A stretch of 64,000 nt of DNA from Chrysoperla carnea (Eukaryota > Arthropoda > Insecta > Neuroptera > Chrysopidae): assembly GCF_905475395.1 (NCBI RefSeq), contig NC_058341.1, forward strand, positions 32,503,501-32,567,500, read 5' to 3'. The position numbers and the translations under genes were made by a program. The notes beneath the pieces were generated by a model, which did no database searches, had not been told where the DNA came from, and was given only the letters and a program-made list of their open reading frames with translations. Shown one piece after another: positions 48,784-62,764 of the stretch (position 1 is the first letter of the stretch; every line of letters starts with the position of its first letter).

Positions 48784-50058
48784 AAATGTAATTCATTATA
48801 TAATCTTCTAAGATAACTTTTCATGAAGTTTAAGGTGGTAACGGAAAAATGTTTTACAGCAATTTCAAAATTGCACGCTCCTATGCGATTGCACAAATCT
48901 TTGTGCAATGTAGATTTAAGAGATAATTGTGTGCAGTGAAATGAAATCAATAAAATTTTTATCATCATTAATTTTGATGCAAATCGTTTACAACATTATA
49001 ATGAATATTTTTTTACATAAACATTAGTACATAAGTATATAAAATTAACGCCTTATTTCCTTGACACAGACTTATAAAAGAAAATCGTAGACTGCATTTA
49101 TCAAGGTATATGCAGATAAAAGGTTCTTTTTTTTATATAAATGTTAAAAGTGCATGGTTATTTACTTATATAAATAATAATTAATATAAATACGTATTAG
49201 AATTGAATAGGGTAAAGTGTTACAGCTTGGCGATAAGGTATCTTGAATCATTCTTCAGTTTCTTCAAAGACATTTTTCTTTATAAGGTTGTTCAATAATG
49301 CAACTCCTTTAAATGGGAGGCAATTTGTCCTACAAGATGAACAAAATATCTTCCATTTACGTGATAACTCTTTTATTGCTCCACTCTGTATAAGACGGAT
49401 ATTATCTTAAAACAAAATTTACTAATCAAAATCCAGGCATTTAAGATAATGGTTGCCTAACGCGCTTTTGTTTTCGTGTTAAGTAGTTAAGAGTAAAATT
49501 TTTGTAATTCAAAAATTTGGGACTTTTATTTCTTTATTGACTATTATGATTTTGTGTTTTAAATCTTATTCTACCTAGCTTATTGGTGGATAATTTGTTA
49601 TATAATTTTTCTGTTTTACACATAGTGTTGAGGAGGTAAGATTTGAGGCACCGTAACGTACCTTGAACTAAAACAATATACCTACTAATAACACTGAACA
49701 ATGCTTATACTAATTTAAGTTTAATTAATACTTAATCTTACAACTTTTTTCCCTAATTTTAAAAGTTTGTATGCATGTGTTAATAATTTCTATTCTATTT
49801 CTTTTAGCCAATAAAAATTCCTTTGAGTCGAAAACAAGGATATCTTCAAGAGAAATTTGTAGGTATATTTAAATTGAATCTTGCAATTCATAATACATTA
49901 AATACATTATGGTCTCGTAATTTTATTGATAAAGTTGTTATCGATATCTATACGGGAACTTTTTTGGATATCACTGTGTCATTATCAGTGTAAGCGCCAT
50001 ATTGATTTGAGCGCCATACGGATAGGAATATTAGAAATAGTAAAGGGACGAGTAAATG
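48784..50058. other. AT-rich intergenic stretch, nothing recognised
   Basis: No exon, RNA gene or repeat was identified. A 62-codon minus-strand frame near 48780-48968 has no features. Confidence 0.35.
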
Positions 50059-50084
50059 CAGTATGGGGTGTTAGGCCCATACTG
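50059..50084. repeat. Perfect 9-bp hairpin in a GC-richer island
   Basis: CAGTATGGG and CCCATACTG are exact inverted copies with an 8-base loop. It lies with the hairpin at 50153 inside a GC-richer patch (about 49995-50130) that is unusual for the window. The patch includes a 99-codon + strand frame (49926-50225) with no recognisable domain. Confidence 0.55.
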
Positions 50085-50152
50085 GTTGTTGCGATCGCAA
50101 TACTTCTGGTGGATATCTCTATTGAATACAGTAATATTACATATGATAACAT

Positions 50153-50183
50153 AGAAAGTATAGAATATGTCTCTATACTTTCT
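50153..50183. repeat. Perfect 11-bp hairpin
   Basis: AGAAAGTATAG and CTATACTTTCT are exact inverted copies with a 9-base loop. Small size and lack of a second copy give no hint of function. Confidence 0.55.
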
Positions 50184-50225
50184 CTATACCATGCCAGCCT
50201 TGCAGTAAAAATACATAGTTCGTAG

Positions 50226-53200
50226 GAGTAATGGTTTAAGTAGGAGTAAGAGATTTTATGGGTTACAAAGGGAGTCGATTGACCATCTCTAGCTCGAGAG
50301 AAACTTAATTAAATTCCGATAAGTGAAAATTAAATTCTGAAAATTTAAAAAAAGTAATTGATCTTTGATCGAATCAATCAAGTGAAACAATTTTAACTAT
50401 TGTACGCGTATTGTAATTGAAGCGAAATAGCTATATTAACAAAACTTTAATCATACATTGTATATTGCATGGATTGAAACAGTTGAATAGTACTGTATAG
50501 ATAAAAATTATACATTATTACACTACAAGAAGCTTTTATACTACTTACCACACATATAATCCAAAACTTTTTACAATATTGTAGGAAGACAACATTATCT
50601 TAATACTCCCTGTATTTATTACATGTATAAGATACGAATAGTTCAAATTTGTATTTGATTTTGGTTATTTTAGTCTTGACAATCAATATTAGAACTGCGC
50701 AGAATCGACGGGAAATCTATTAGAGTGGAAGAAACATACATTTTTCGCCCAAAGAGGTTTTATGGCGTTTACATCAGATTTTTAATTTATTCAACAAAAA
50801 AAGACTTAATTATGTACAAATAAACTCACGTTGAAAAAAAATTTATGACTTTTGTACTAGATTTGTTTAAGTGAATAATAATAAAATGAGTCCAAGAACA
50901 AATAAGAAAAAAAAAATTGTAAAACTGTTCAAAGCAAATTAAATTTTTTAGTTTGAGTTTTCAGTTTCATTACTTACTAGGAACAATCAATTACTAGCAA
51001 CTTTGTTCATATTCGTTAAAAAATGACAATATAATCTTAAATCTGAATAAATGGAATTAGATACAGCGGCGATATTATTATTGTGATCAACAGTCCAATT
51101 GAAATAAGCCCTTTAAAACTATTCGTTTCGAATGAATAGACTACTATTGCTGATGAATTTATGCGACTTCAGAAATCGAACTTTCAATAGTATCGTATAT
51201 AATGGCAAGAACTATCTCAAACAGTTATTTAAAAATTACTCCTAAAAAGGCATTAACAAAAATTTTTACGTTTATTCGCTTAAAGCAAATAATTTTTTTG
51301 AAAGAAACATTTAGCTATACATACGTATTTATCCAGGCGAAGATGTTAAAGATATATCTTAAAAACTAGAAGCCTGGCATTGCTTTTGATTGAATTTTAA
51401 AAATTTGAGAGTATGAAAACAAGACCTACTAGTAACTGACACAATGCAGATCTAAAAAAGCGAATTTATTGCCAATTGCTTTTGCAAAAACGACTTCCCA
51501 TTTGAAAAATTTGGCGCAAATAGAACTTGTAAAGGTTGTAAATATGAGAAAAGTTTGCAAACTAATAAAATATTGCCGCATTAGAATATTAAAAATACAA
51601 AGTTTTTTGCATAAAATAGAGTTGACTCGAACGACTGATTACGTGATTTAAAAAATAAATTAACCTTCTTCTTGAATTTAGAGTGCCTAGTTTTTGTAGA
51701 CAACTGAAGTATTATTTACAGGCCTTCCAAAGCTTTAAAAGAATTTTAATGAGACTCCCTCAAGTAATTTGCTAATGAACAAATGTTGTTTTATAGATAA
51801 GAAATGTACAGCAGTAGTATTTATTTAATTTTTTTATTTTGCCCCTAAGTACTTCTCTGTGTACAGATAAAAGTTTACATTTAATAAAATTGTAGTCAGC
51901 GGAAACATACTTGAACTCAAATGTCAGTGTTTTTCTTTTAAACGTGTACACGAGATACTTCCTAGAAGTCGTTAATTCGATAGATTATTTTCTTTTTACA
52001 TTGAAATAAAATTACGACCTCGAATTTAAAGTAAACTTAAGGGTTGCTGTTGCTGCTAACTTTTGATTTATATGTCAAATATAAATGAACTTTTGTACTT
52101 AAATTCTTGGTATTTTGTGCACATAATTTTGTGCATGGTTTTATAGTGCTTCCATTTAATTTGTTGAAAGTGTTGTGCGTTTCGTTGCCATTAAGAGAAT
52201 ATTTAGATTAGATGGGCAGTGGCAAGTATATATTTTATAAAATAATCGTACCTGCAAAAGAGAACTGCAGAGACCTTTTTACGTTGAGTAGAGATAATAA
52301 GAAAGATACAGGTAGAAAACTTTAGATTCATTTAAAGCATCTGACAAACGGATAGAAAATTAAAGGAGAAATATAAGTAAAAATATTAAGTTTATACGCT
52401 GAATGGGTTCAAAACATTTTTTCAATGATTTTTAAGAAAAAGTAAAACGTTTTCTGATAAGGATATGGCAAATTACCAAAGCCAATATTGTTTTCAAACG
52501 GCATTTTTACCAGAATCAAAAGAAACAGTATATACCAAAACGAAATTTCATTTAAAATCTGTTAGATGTTGTGTCTCATTTTTGAATTAAATTCTGAGTT
52601 GTACAATTTTTAAAAGACAAAGAGACACTCAATACCTTCCTAGTCTTTCCATCAGCTAAATAAAGCTTCTATTAAAATTTATCTAGAATTTAAAAAAAAA
52701 GGTTACCTTTACTTATTCGCATCGGTATAATTAAAATATTATGTTTTAATTAAATTTAAAAATTCATTTGCATATTTGATGAATTAATGACATTTAAACA
52801 GGTTTATTTACAAAAATTTTGGGACCTATAATACTGATACTAAAAGTTCTCGTTTATGACGCATGTACGGTAAACATAATAATTTTATGTTTTAAAAATT
52901 AAAATTATTTTTTTATAGTCCAAGATCTTGTTCAGTAAATTTTTCAATTGACAATTAATTTTTGCTCTGATAACATTATTCTTCGCCGATATTAAGGATA
53001 CGTAATTTTCTCATCTTGAGAGGATGAATTCTATCCAACTTGATCAAAAATCTAATAAAATTTCCACTAAAAATGTAGGAGTTACATTTCGAGCGCCCTG
53101 ATGTATGCTCAGGAAAAGTAGACACGCGTGAAAGGATGTACTAGGATTAACTGCAATTGGTAGCTACACTTCAATGATAATAAACTATTAGGTCTCCAAT

Positions 53201-53781
53201 GCACTCGACAGTGCAGCCCCAATTGATATACCTAAATACATCAAATTCCACAGAATTTCAAAAATAGAAAAATATTTTGTGCAATGTTATTGTGATTAAC
53301 GGAAAATTAACACTACAATATTATTTCTATTTTAATGTTTTATGTTGTATTCGTAACTGCTATAGAATCTTGGACTATTATAAAAACTAATAAAAATTAT
53401 ATTTTGAGGCAAGTTAATTTATTGTAATCATTTTACAAGAACCAGTTATGTACATACATAGTAAACGTGCTTCCGATATCATCAAGAAGTATTAATTACT
53501 ATTTTAATAAAATTTTATCCTTGAAATCAATTTTTGATAACACTTTGTTCGATTGGTGTAAACTACTGGTGAATTAATTGGTGTAAATTATTATACGTTT
53601 TATGCTTTCTTCCTCTCTTCCGCTTTTGTGACGTTTGTTATTTTTGTTGGGATTGAGTATCAATAAAATTAATAATATTCATTTCCCGTTATAATTGGGT
53701 AGTTTAATACGAAAACTCTGCAAGCAAAAACCAAACGGCCTTTAAGGAATATGATTTAAACAAAATATATTTATAGTAAGA
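50226..53781. other. AT-rich intergenic stretch, 3.6 kb, nothing recognised
   Basis: No exon, RNA gene or repeat pair was seen. ATACTCCCTGTATTTATT near 50605 resembles transposon-end text but has no partner. Confidence 0.35.
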
Positions 53782-54243
53782 CTAGCTTGATAACCACCCG
53801 CTTCGCTGGGCTTAAAATTAAAGACCACTGCAATATAGTCTTCACATTCCTTCTTCTCAATTAGCCCTCTTCCATAGCACAAAAAAAGGATAGGGATTGC
53901 TTTAAACAGGTAAACACATGTACAATTTCAATTTCTTTTTCGAATGTAAAATAGTCCTAATTTATTAAGTATATCAGAACAGATGACCATAAATTGTATC
54001 TCGTTCAACCTTTTTTCCAGCTTTAATGATGTTCATAGATGGTAGTGAAATGCCAAAGATTAATTTATAAACTAGAATTTATTAAATTAATATCTTTAAA
54101 AATTGGAGCCCATGTAAATATGATGTATGAGCTACATTTTTTTTTAGTTTCATTCAAAAACATTTAGTAGTTTTTGCGTGAAAGCATAACAAACAAACAA
54201 ACAAACTAACTAACAACCTTACTTTCACATTTATAATATGTTG
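53782..54243 (-). mobile_element. Non-autonomous Helitron, family 2, minus strand copy
   Basis: Read on the minus strand it starts near 54243 with ATATTATAAATGTGAAAGTA, followed by TTAG and TTTG units. It ends CCCAGCGAAGCGGGTGG, TTATCAAG, CTAG (53785-53782), then T (complement of 53781). The CTAG|T terminus and preceding hairpin are intact; the 5' TC has decayed. Interior blocks (GTTTAAAGCAATCC/GTAAAACAATCC and others) match 28495-28966. No coding frame. Confidence 0.75.
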
Positions 54244-55098
54244 GTATTTATAATTTTTGAAAGGTTGCATTTTTGTAAGACCTTTTTTATATGATACCTT
54301 GCACACGAAATAATTTTCTTTTGTATTAATATACTCGGGTAAAGTAAAAAATCATTTCCATTTAAAAGACCTTTTCGTCCATCGATATGAACTTCATTTA
54401 AATCAAGAAATTGTTCGAACAAACTTAACGAAACGTTACGAAACATACAAAATTATTCATTATTTTTATTAACCAAATAAATGCTTCGGTTTTTAGGATT
54501 CTGTAGGCACAAAAGAGAATTCTTGGTAGACCATGAATAAAAATTGATAACGCTTCCATTAATCTTGAATTTATTTCATTATTCCATTTTCAATTACCTA
54601 GAAATGAATTTTGAAATGACAATCATAATTTTACATGCATTGAAGTCTCCTGGATAGATATAATTTAAATACTATTGTTTTGTAAAAATATTTTATCAGA
54701 AAGTACGGTTTGTAATGTTGCAATGATGGGCCCATAACGCAGTGCCATAAAAGCAATATTTACAATACGCGTTAGTTCGTTATATGCTTCATAATTCATT
54801 GAATTAGGCTGCACTTATATGAATTTTTCCACTTGGATGAAAAGGATAAAATTTATTGAAGTAATGATGAATGTTTTTATTAATGATTTTTCCAATTTAA
54901 TCAAACCTATAATTAAAAACTTGATACTTTTATTAATTCTCAATAAAATGACGACATATCTGTCTACTCACAGAGTGTCCGCCCGCCAAAAATAATAGTA
55001 GGAGAGCTATTTTGGGTAGATATAATTTGATTTGTAATGTATAGAAGTTTAATATTAATTCAGCTAAAAAATTAAAATTCCACAAATTAAAATATCAC
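54244..55098. other. AT-rich intergenic stretch, nothing recognised
   Basis: No exon, RNA gene or repeat pair was identified. Confidence 0.35.
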
Positions 55099-55329
55099 GA
55101 ATATGACAGAATACATGCGTTAAGCAATGCATCTAGGTGAGAGGCATTGCATACGTGTGTTGAAAGCTTTGATATGCGTTGAGAAAGTTGTAAGTCACTT
55201 AGAGAGTGGGAATTCCTTAATTGAATAGATGAACTCCAATAGCTAAGCCACGATACAAGTCACTTTTGTAATTCCATATAACAAATCTCACTTAGATGCA
55301 TTGCTTAACGCATATACTCTGTTATACTC
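55099..55329. mobile_element. Foldback MITE-like element, about 230 bp
   Basis: ACAGAATACATGCGTTAAGC continuing to GTGAGA (55106-55142) pairs with 55286-55322 with three mismatches in 37 bp. Pairing continues outward to about 55099 and 55329. The core holds a direct repeat of AAGTCACTT (about 55194 and 55258). No target duplication is certain. Confidence 0.8.
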
Positions 55330-58300
55330 TCGAACTAGATGTAAATCGAACATTCTGTATATATAGTACAATGTATGATATTTAGTTACAGTTTTGGGTT
55401 AGCCTCATTTGTTCGTGACTGTCTCTTGAAGGAAACTGAAAAGTTTGTCAATGAATACTAGAATATAACGAAATTTGAAAGCTTAAAAGCAGAAAATTAA
55501 ATTTCATGTTTCCAATCGCAATCTTTTTTCCATTCAGAACTCTAATGGCTATCGTTTTGCGTTTTACGCGTTTCTGTTTCGAAATATCGATATCGATAAT
55601 TTTTCAATACATTAGCCACTGACTAACCTAGCATATTTTGCTAGTCTCTCTAAAACAGAAACAAGTAAGTGGAATGTCTTACAAATTAAACGCAACAAGT
55701 TTAGGTTTTAAAATTCAGTTTCCATCAAATTTATTTACGAAAAAACATTTTCAGGAAATTTTTTATTAAGGGTAGCTTTCTAATTTAAACATTTTCCCTA
55801 TTGTTTCTCAATACGAACAGTTGAATTTTTATTTCCAACATTACAAGTTTTGCTGAAACCATTGTTCTTCAAAAACGAATCGTTCGGGGTAAATTCAGTA
55901 TAAGTGATTAAAATTGGACATGTGATATAACTTCATTGTGAATTTGTCGTTAATTTTTCGAACAAAAGTTGAACGGTGATACCCTGTATAATGTTATTCA
56001 AATATATACAAGAATATTAAACAAAGAATACTGAACACATATACACAGGTTTTTTTTCACCATTAAAGTTTATTTAGTATGGATTTTTATTTTTGCAAAA
56101 TATATATTATTTATACAAAAAACTATTTATACATGGATGGAAGAATTAATACTACCACCTCCTTATCGCCAATAAAACAAACTACAAAAATACAACAAAC
56201 CAATCCATATCACGTCACAACAACGACAGCATAAAGTATAAATCGACGACGTTGCTGACCATGATCAATGTTCAACCAATTTTTTTTTTATTTCATTGTA
56301 AATGATAGCCAGATATTATTATTAAAAAAATATAAACTTATAGTATGTTTTATTCTACTGCGACTGGGATGACTGTTTATTATAGACTGGACGCAACTCG
56401 CATCGATTATTAAAGTCCGTTCAAGAAACTTTAATAGTTTACACCCTACTCCGACCACCAGAATTTTCATTTTGTCCCCAATCCATTTGTCGGGCTACAT
56501 ATACAAACGCATAGAGAAACCTTAAAAAGGGTATAAGACCTTTTAAAAGGTTGACAATGTACAGATCTGCCTGAATTTTCGAAAACGTTGCGCTCCTTGA
56601 AAAAAATCGAAACGGATAGCAAGCAAAACAAAACAAATTACGTGTTTTGTTTTTAGTTCGACATCTGTTTGTCACAGTTTTGAGGCAGATATTTGGACGA
56701 TGGCACTTCGAAAAATTATTTTAGCAAGCTGAAAGGTCGTGTCAATATTCCCCGTTATTTGGCTGTTTTTACTGGGTTATAAATATAAGTTTGAAATTAA
56801 TTAATTAAAATTTAAAGCTATTCTTCCCTCAAGTCTAGGTGTTCGTCCCTACAATAACTCGATGAAGCTGGCTAAATTGTTTACCAAGCATTACACGCCT
56901 TTTGTCCCACTGAGCCTGGTTTGTCAAGCATGTTTTGTGAAAAAGATGAAAAAAAAATTGTTGACTGGTTCCCAATTAGAGTCTGCGATGGATCAGTCTT
57001 TCCATATTTTCTGGATCATCCGTTTTGGGAACTAGCTAGAAAAGTAATTATTTGTACCTATTAATCGAATATGATAAGATTAAGATAAACGATTTTTTAA
57101 CATTTTTCGCAAAGATGAGAATATAGAATTTGAATTCTCATTACATAGAAAATAATAAGTACGCACAAAATTCTTTGTGCAGCTTCATCATACGTGTTTA
57201 AAAGCAATGTTGTTTATGTCTACATTACAGATTTCTAGTATTTGGATGAGCAAATCTTTTGCAGAATACACATACCTTACATACTTATCGACTATTAAGA
57301 TTAGAAAAATGTTTCGAAAATTTTCCGAAATTCATAACTTAATAAATCTTGATTTTGATAAGGAATACATTATAGAAAACCTTGTCACATGAAAAGAAAC
57401 AGATTATACATGAAAATTTTTTCTATTTACATTTATGATATGTGTTTTACAGGGTGACTTAGTAAAGTAAAGATTATGGAAAAGGATAATAGAAATATAA
57501 ACATTTTTTTGTTTTATCCAAACTACGAAAATGAACAATTTTCCAAAATGGAAAACAATCAAATATGTAACTATTAATGGTAGGTACAATATATGTATGT
57601 GTAACCTTTATTTCGTCAATTTTTTAATTCGCATAACCTTTATTTCTAATTCGCATGTTTTCAAAAACTTACTGCCAAATTTTAGAGATAAAATGTCGAG
57701 TGTTCATGATTCCCCCTTGCATTAACCCCTAACCTGATTTTTCAACTATTGTGACTTCTTAAGAATATATTGATTATCTTTCCATGGAAAATTCACAACC
57801 TTAATAAGTATTTCTGTAATGTTTTTGGCTACTTTCAACCCAGTATAAATAATTTAGTTGTATCCCCAAAAAATTCAAATGTTGCATAGAACAATTACTT
57901 TTAATTTATTTCTTTATAAACACAGATTTCATTCTTTAGAATAAGAAATATTGAATAATTTTTATAGTCTCTGCAATGATCTCATTATACATTCAAAAAT
58001 ATAATATTAATATACATATATGCTATTCGAAGCATATCATATGTTAAAACCATGATTATGTGTTAAGGCACTAAAAATTTTTCTTTTTTTTTTCAATTTT
58101 CAACGACCTTCTCTGTCATAAATATTAATATTTACTAAGATATTATAGATATGATAAACGACCTTCACATTAAGTATTAAGTTTTATACTATCAAGTAAC
58201 TAACGTGTTCGTAGCAAATAAAATCCATAATGGTGTGTTTGGTCACCCTATAGGTTTTACTAAAAAGATAATAATAATTATGGCGTTTAAAAGCCCCGTC

Positions 58301-61149
58301 AATTGTACAAAAACAATTTTGTTGTATATAATATGTAAATAGGTAGTTTATAAAAATTATCTTTTATAACTATCATATAAGCAATTGATGAATATTATTT
58401 CATTATCAGCCTAGAAGTAAGGTAGATGAATAAAACTAATTATTACAAAAAACGTAAATTATCATTTATTTATTTATATTTGCTGATTATAATCAAAAGT
58501 CAAACATATATAGAAATATGATTATACAAGAGCATCTTTACAAGAAATAAATGTAGTTACATTATTTATTTTATTCCTATTTTCTTCTTTGAATGATAAT
58601 TGATACCAATTGTTATAAGAAAAAGTTGTTTAACAAATATTATCAACAATTTTCTTTAAAATTTACGGTAGATTGTTGATTAATGAACAATATTAGTGTG
58701 AATTGTTTTTGTTTGTTTTTTAAAAATTATTGTGATTTATGTTTTTTTGTTGCAAATATACATTTACGTGACTATGAAAATGAGAACTAGTTTGTGACAG
58801 TTTTTATCGATTTTTCTTCTATCTTTTTAATAGGTAAGTTTCTGTTTTTTTATTTTAATATTTTTATATAATACTTTCTTAAATCCGAGTACTTTAAAAA
58901 GAAAAATCAAGCTAGCTAAACAAAAATTTAAAAATAATTTCATTTCAAAGTTTTTTACGCACCAGCTTTCGATAAAATCTCAGTCTAGTTGATATTTTGA
59001 ATTATCAATTCAAATACTACGATTGAAAATGTCGGTATACAACTGTGTATACGAAATTGTCTGTATATTTATCACCAATTAAAGTAAGCAGAAAGAACTG
59101 TACGGAAGAACCACGCATATCTATATTTAAATATAATATTTATATTCCTGATTTTCGAACTTTTTTTCAACAATTTCAATTAAATTATCGTTTTATCATC
59201 TGCAACTTTTTTGAAAATTACCTTTTTTATAGTGACTTGATTCACAAATTTAGTTAATTGGTTGTAATATATTCGAATTTAACAATTTTAAAGGACAAAA
59301 TAATAGAATTTATTCCATCGAAATTTGTACCAAAATTTTTCCCATATTTTGATTTATTTTAAACTTTAAGGTATAAATAGGTATAGAATAAAATATTATT
59401 AAAAACTGTCGCTTGCTATATCTAAATTATACCTAAGATTTCCGGTATACCTAAGATTTCCGGCTCAATTTCCATCATTACAACAAAAACTAATTGAATT
59501 AGTTTTGAGAGACTCGTGAAGTGCATGTTTCGTACATGAAAAAAGTGCACGTAGCCTCTTTTAATAAATGAAAAACAAAAATATAATCAACTCAAGATAT
59601 GTAGATATCTCAGTGGGTCTTATAGCCTTAGTGTTTTCTACGTGGACAGCCAATACAACCAATCAAGTTTAGAACAAATATATTTTAACTCGAAGCTATG
59701 ATGTATTTTCCTTAGCTAGCTTTATATACTTTTATATACAAAGTTTCATGTTAAAAGACCCAAGTTAAGACCCAGTTTTGAGATACTCTGTACCTAATTA
59801 TTATTAAGTATGATAGGTTTATGCATAAAACTATATGAAAACCGGTGAATAATTCTTTTCCGTAAATATGAATTAAATTTATTGTTATCATTAAATATTA
59901 TAATCTTATATAAGCTCTTGTCAAGACCACAGAAAAATTCCAGCAAAAAATTACTAAATGCAAATGTTTTTAAAAAATTATGTACATAAAAAATTGGATA
60001 GTTTCCACTCAATTTCTACTAGCTACAAGAATCCCGGATGGAAAAATATTACTTATTAACCAGAAAAGTAGTCTGTTCTGTTGAAATATTTATATTTTCG
60101 TTTGAATGTTTTTGCACCACTATAAAACATAAAACTTCTTAAAATTATTTTCCAAAATTTCAACAGTGTAGTTTTTACCTAAAAAATAGAAAGAGAAATT
60201 TTCATTTTTGAAAAAAGAGATATTCATATTCGATAGATGCTCCTTACAAACCAAAAGTTTGCCAGGCAAAATTTTTTTTGAAGCTGTCTAATTTTTCAGT
60301 TTTTGGATCACTTAACATCAAGAAGTTATTACACTTTAATGGATAGAAAAACTACAGAATGGCCATTTTCAAGCCTTCAAAATCAATACTAAAGATATTC
60401 AAAGTACTTACAGATTGCTTAATTCAAAAGACTTAATTTTTAATTATTAAATAAAAGATCTTTTGTTATAACAACTACACATTGAGAATTATTATGGAAT
60501 GCAAAAATCTATAATCACTCTACAAAATCTTGTAAAGAGATGTTCAAAGATTATTTAACAAATTTGTCTCAAAAATTTCATTTAAAAACTTTATGTTTCA
60601 ACATTGAACATTGCCCTTCTGGAAATTTTCTATACATTAAATCGTTTATAATAGGAGAACAATAAATTTTTCGACAAAGTCATCAAAGACATTTAGATTT
60701 TAAGAAAGATTTAAAAAAGGATAATTTACAAAAAGTCGGACTATATTTTGGTCAAACCAGCTCATGATTCTTAGGGATGTCTTTCGAACAAGAGTATACA
60801 AAAGAAATTGAATCAAAGAATTTTCCCCGACGTAAGCGCTCTTATTTCATCCGTTTTATTGAAGTTTTACAAAGGCAATTATAAAAAATTATTATTTAAT
60901 CACATAAACTCAAATATATTCCATCTGAAGAATTCCATGATAACAATTGAAAAACAAGTTATTCTTTAATTAATTCGAGGTATATAACTCGAATCTGGGT
61001 GCATCATAAAAATGGCAATATGTGGATTACAAAACTGAAAGATTTTATTATTGTTTTTTTTATTAATATTCTATAATTTATTGGAATTAAAAAATTTAAA
61101 GTAATTTAAATTAAAGAAAATATTTTATGATTATAATAATTTATGTGAT
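55330..61149. other. Long AT-rich stretch, 5.8 kb, no gene seen
   Basis: A GC-richer patch at about 56140-56720 carries short minus-strand frames but no domain, splice or poly(A) arrangement I could support. TACAGGGTG-type motifs lie near 55991 (inverted) and 57450, without partners. An 18-bp tandem pair sits at 59430-59463. Confidence 0.4.
59430..59463. repeat. Tandem pair, period 18 bp
   Basis: TACCTAAGATTTCCGG occurs exactly twice, at 59430 and 59448. Confidence 0.85.
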
Positions 61150-61385
61150 GAATTTTATACATGGATATTTTTTGTCAACTGATTCGTAATCTCAAAACAG
61201 TTTCATTACATGCTTAAAAAATAGATATTGATACGGGAGATCCCCGCTGATTTGATATCAGTTCATACTCGAGGCTTCGCTGTTAAGTGATATTCTGCTA
61301 AATCTCACCTTATCTTAGCACCAAAAGCGACACGGATATTACAAACTGAGTTTTTATTTAATATAAAAATCTTGATACTATGAAG
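61150..61385 (+). repeat. Direct repeat D, unit 1
   Basis: It aligns with 61395-61610: both have TACATGGATAT, TCAACTGATT, a GGGAGATCCCC / GGGTGACCCC block, TTCATACT-G-GGCT, AC-GAGTTT...TTTTTATTT, and end AATCTT-ATACTA. The units are strongly diverged, so the duplication, or pair of insertions, is old. Confidence 0.65.
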
Positions 61386-61394
61386 AGACAAGCT

Positions 61395-61610
61395 TTTTTC
61401 TACATGGATATCGTTAATCAACTGATTAATTATCCCACAACAACTGAAGAAAGATATGCTTTAAAAGAAGAAATTAATTTGGGTGACCCCAATTCATACT
61501 TGCGGCTCAGCCATTATTCTACCGAGTCTCTTGCTATTGTAGTAGACGCACGCTGATACTAAACGAGTTTAGTTTTTATTTTATTTTGAAATCTTTATAC
61601 TATTTTTTAC
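61395..61610 (+). repeat. Direct repeat D, unit 2
   Basis: The second unit of the 61150-61385 repeat, adjacent and in the same orientation. It carries the GGCTCAGCCATTATTCTACC block, matching GGCTTCGCTGTTAAGTGATA of unit 1 only loosely. Confidence 0.65.
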
Positions 61611-62751
61611 TTTTTGTGTATAAAAGGTAGCAGGCATTTTATACACCATAGAAATGGAACAAAGTTTTTAGAAAAGGTCAATTTTTTCGCACTTTATTCT
61701 GTATTGTATGTACAAATATACTTTTAATTATTCTTTCAATAATCAACATACTAAAAACACTTTTAAAGCTTGTTCCATATTTCCGCAGTCAAGCACAATA
61801 TTTCATCTTTTTTGTTTTATATGATCTTTTTCATTAAAATAGGTTGAACTTTGCGACTTACAATCAAAACATTAAGAAAACTAAGCTAGTGGTTTATAAT
61901 AACGGAGGCGTAGAAAATGTATTGTAGTCAAAGATTAAGAATACTAGCGATGTGAGATCTTTATGGAAATATACTGTTTGAGTGGTCGACGTGACGCTTC
62001 CTGCCAATATAAATGATAAAGAAATAATTGCTCTTAAGATTCTGTAAAATTTTTTGAAACAAACTTTTCTCATTTTTGTAAGCTAACACTTTGAATCAAT
62101 TGAGAGTAAATCACATAAAAAAACTTATTTAAATACGAAAGGAATTTTTCTAAAACTAGTTTTTTAATTAATTTTTTTAATGTACTAAAGAGCTAAAAAT
62201 ATACTTTTTAATCATATTTTTCTATTTATAATATCGAGTAAATTTTATTTAATATTCAATAATAATATACGTCGAAAGAAGCGTTTTGGTAAACTTGGAA
62301 CACAGTTTCAAATTTGTATTGAATCTTTTATGAATTTTCTAGAACTTTAAAAAATATTATTCTTATTTAAAGTCGTGTTCCATCAGTTTTCTACCAGATA
62401 TAAAAAAAAACGAGATATAGAAAACCTTCCCCATTATTTAACAAACTACCAAAACTTCATGAAAGATATAACGAAACTTGGAAAAACAAAAATATCTATC
62501 ATTAAAGTACTAAAAATGTTTCGTTCGAAATATGTATAGTTTTCGCAAAACTATATACGGATTTGGCAGAAAAACAAACTGATGAGTGAAGTTTTGACGT
62601 AACCGGCCATAAAACGAACTGGCTCACCTTACGCGTTCGATATACCAAAATATTTTTCTGTATCTATATATCTATATATCTCCTATGTTATTAGCTATTC
62701 ATTCAAATATGCCCATATAAACGAGTTCCAATCTGTACCCAAAAGTTTTTT
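61611..62751. other. AT-rich intergenic stretch, nothing recognised
   Basis: No exon or RNA gene was seen. A hairpin GTATAGTTTT-CGC-AAAACTATA-type sequence lies at about 62535-62555. Confidence 0.35.
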
Positions 62752-62764
62752 TAACTTAAATATA
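62752..62764. repeat. Target-site duplication, left copy
   Basis: TAACTTAAATATA, 13 bases, identical to 63264-63276 on the other side of the LINE fragment. Confidence 0.85.

Noticed and set aside
49926..50225. 99-codon + strand open frame
   Set aside because: No recognisable domain or signal peptide, and it runs across two hairpins. Splice context is absent. Most likely a chance opening in a GC-richer patch.
56140..56720. Possible gene in a GC-richer patch
   Set aside because: Only short overlapping minus-strand frames without start, splice or poly(A) arrangement, and no domain recognised.
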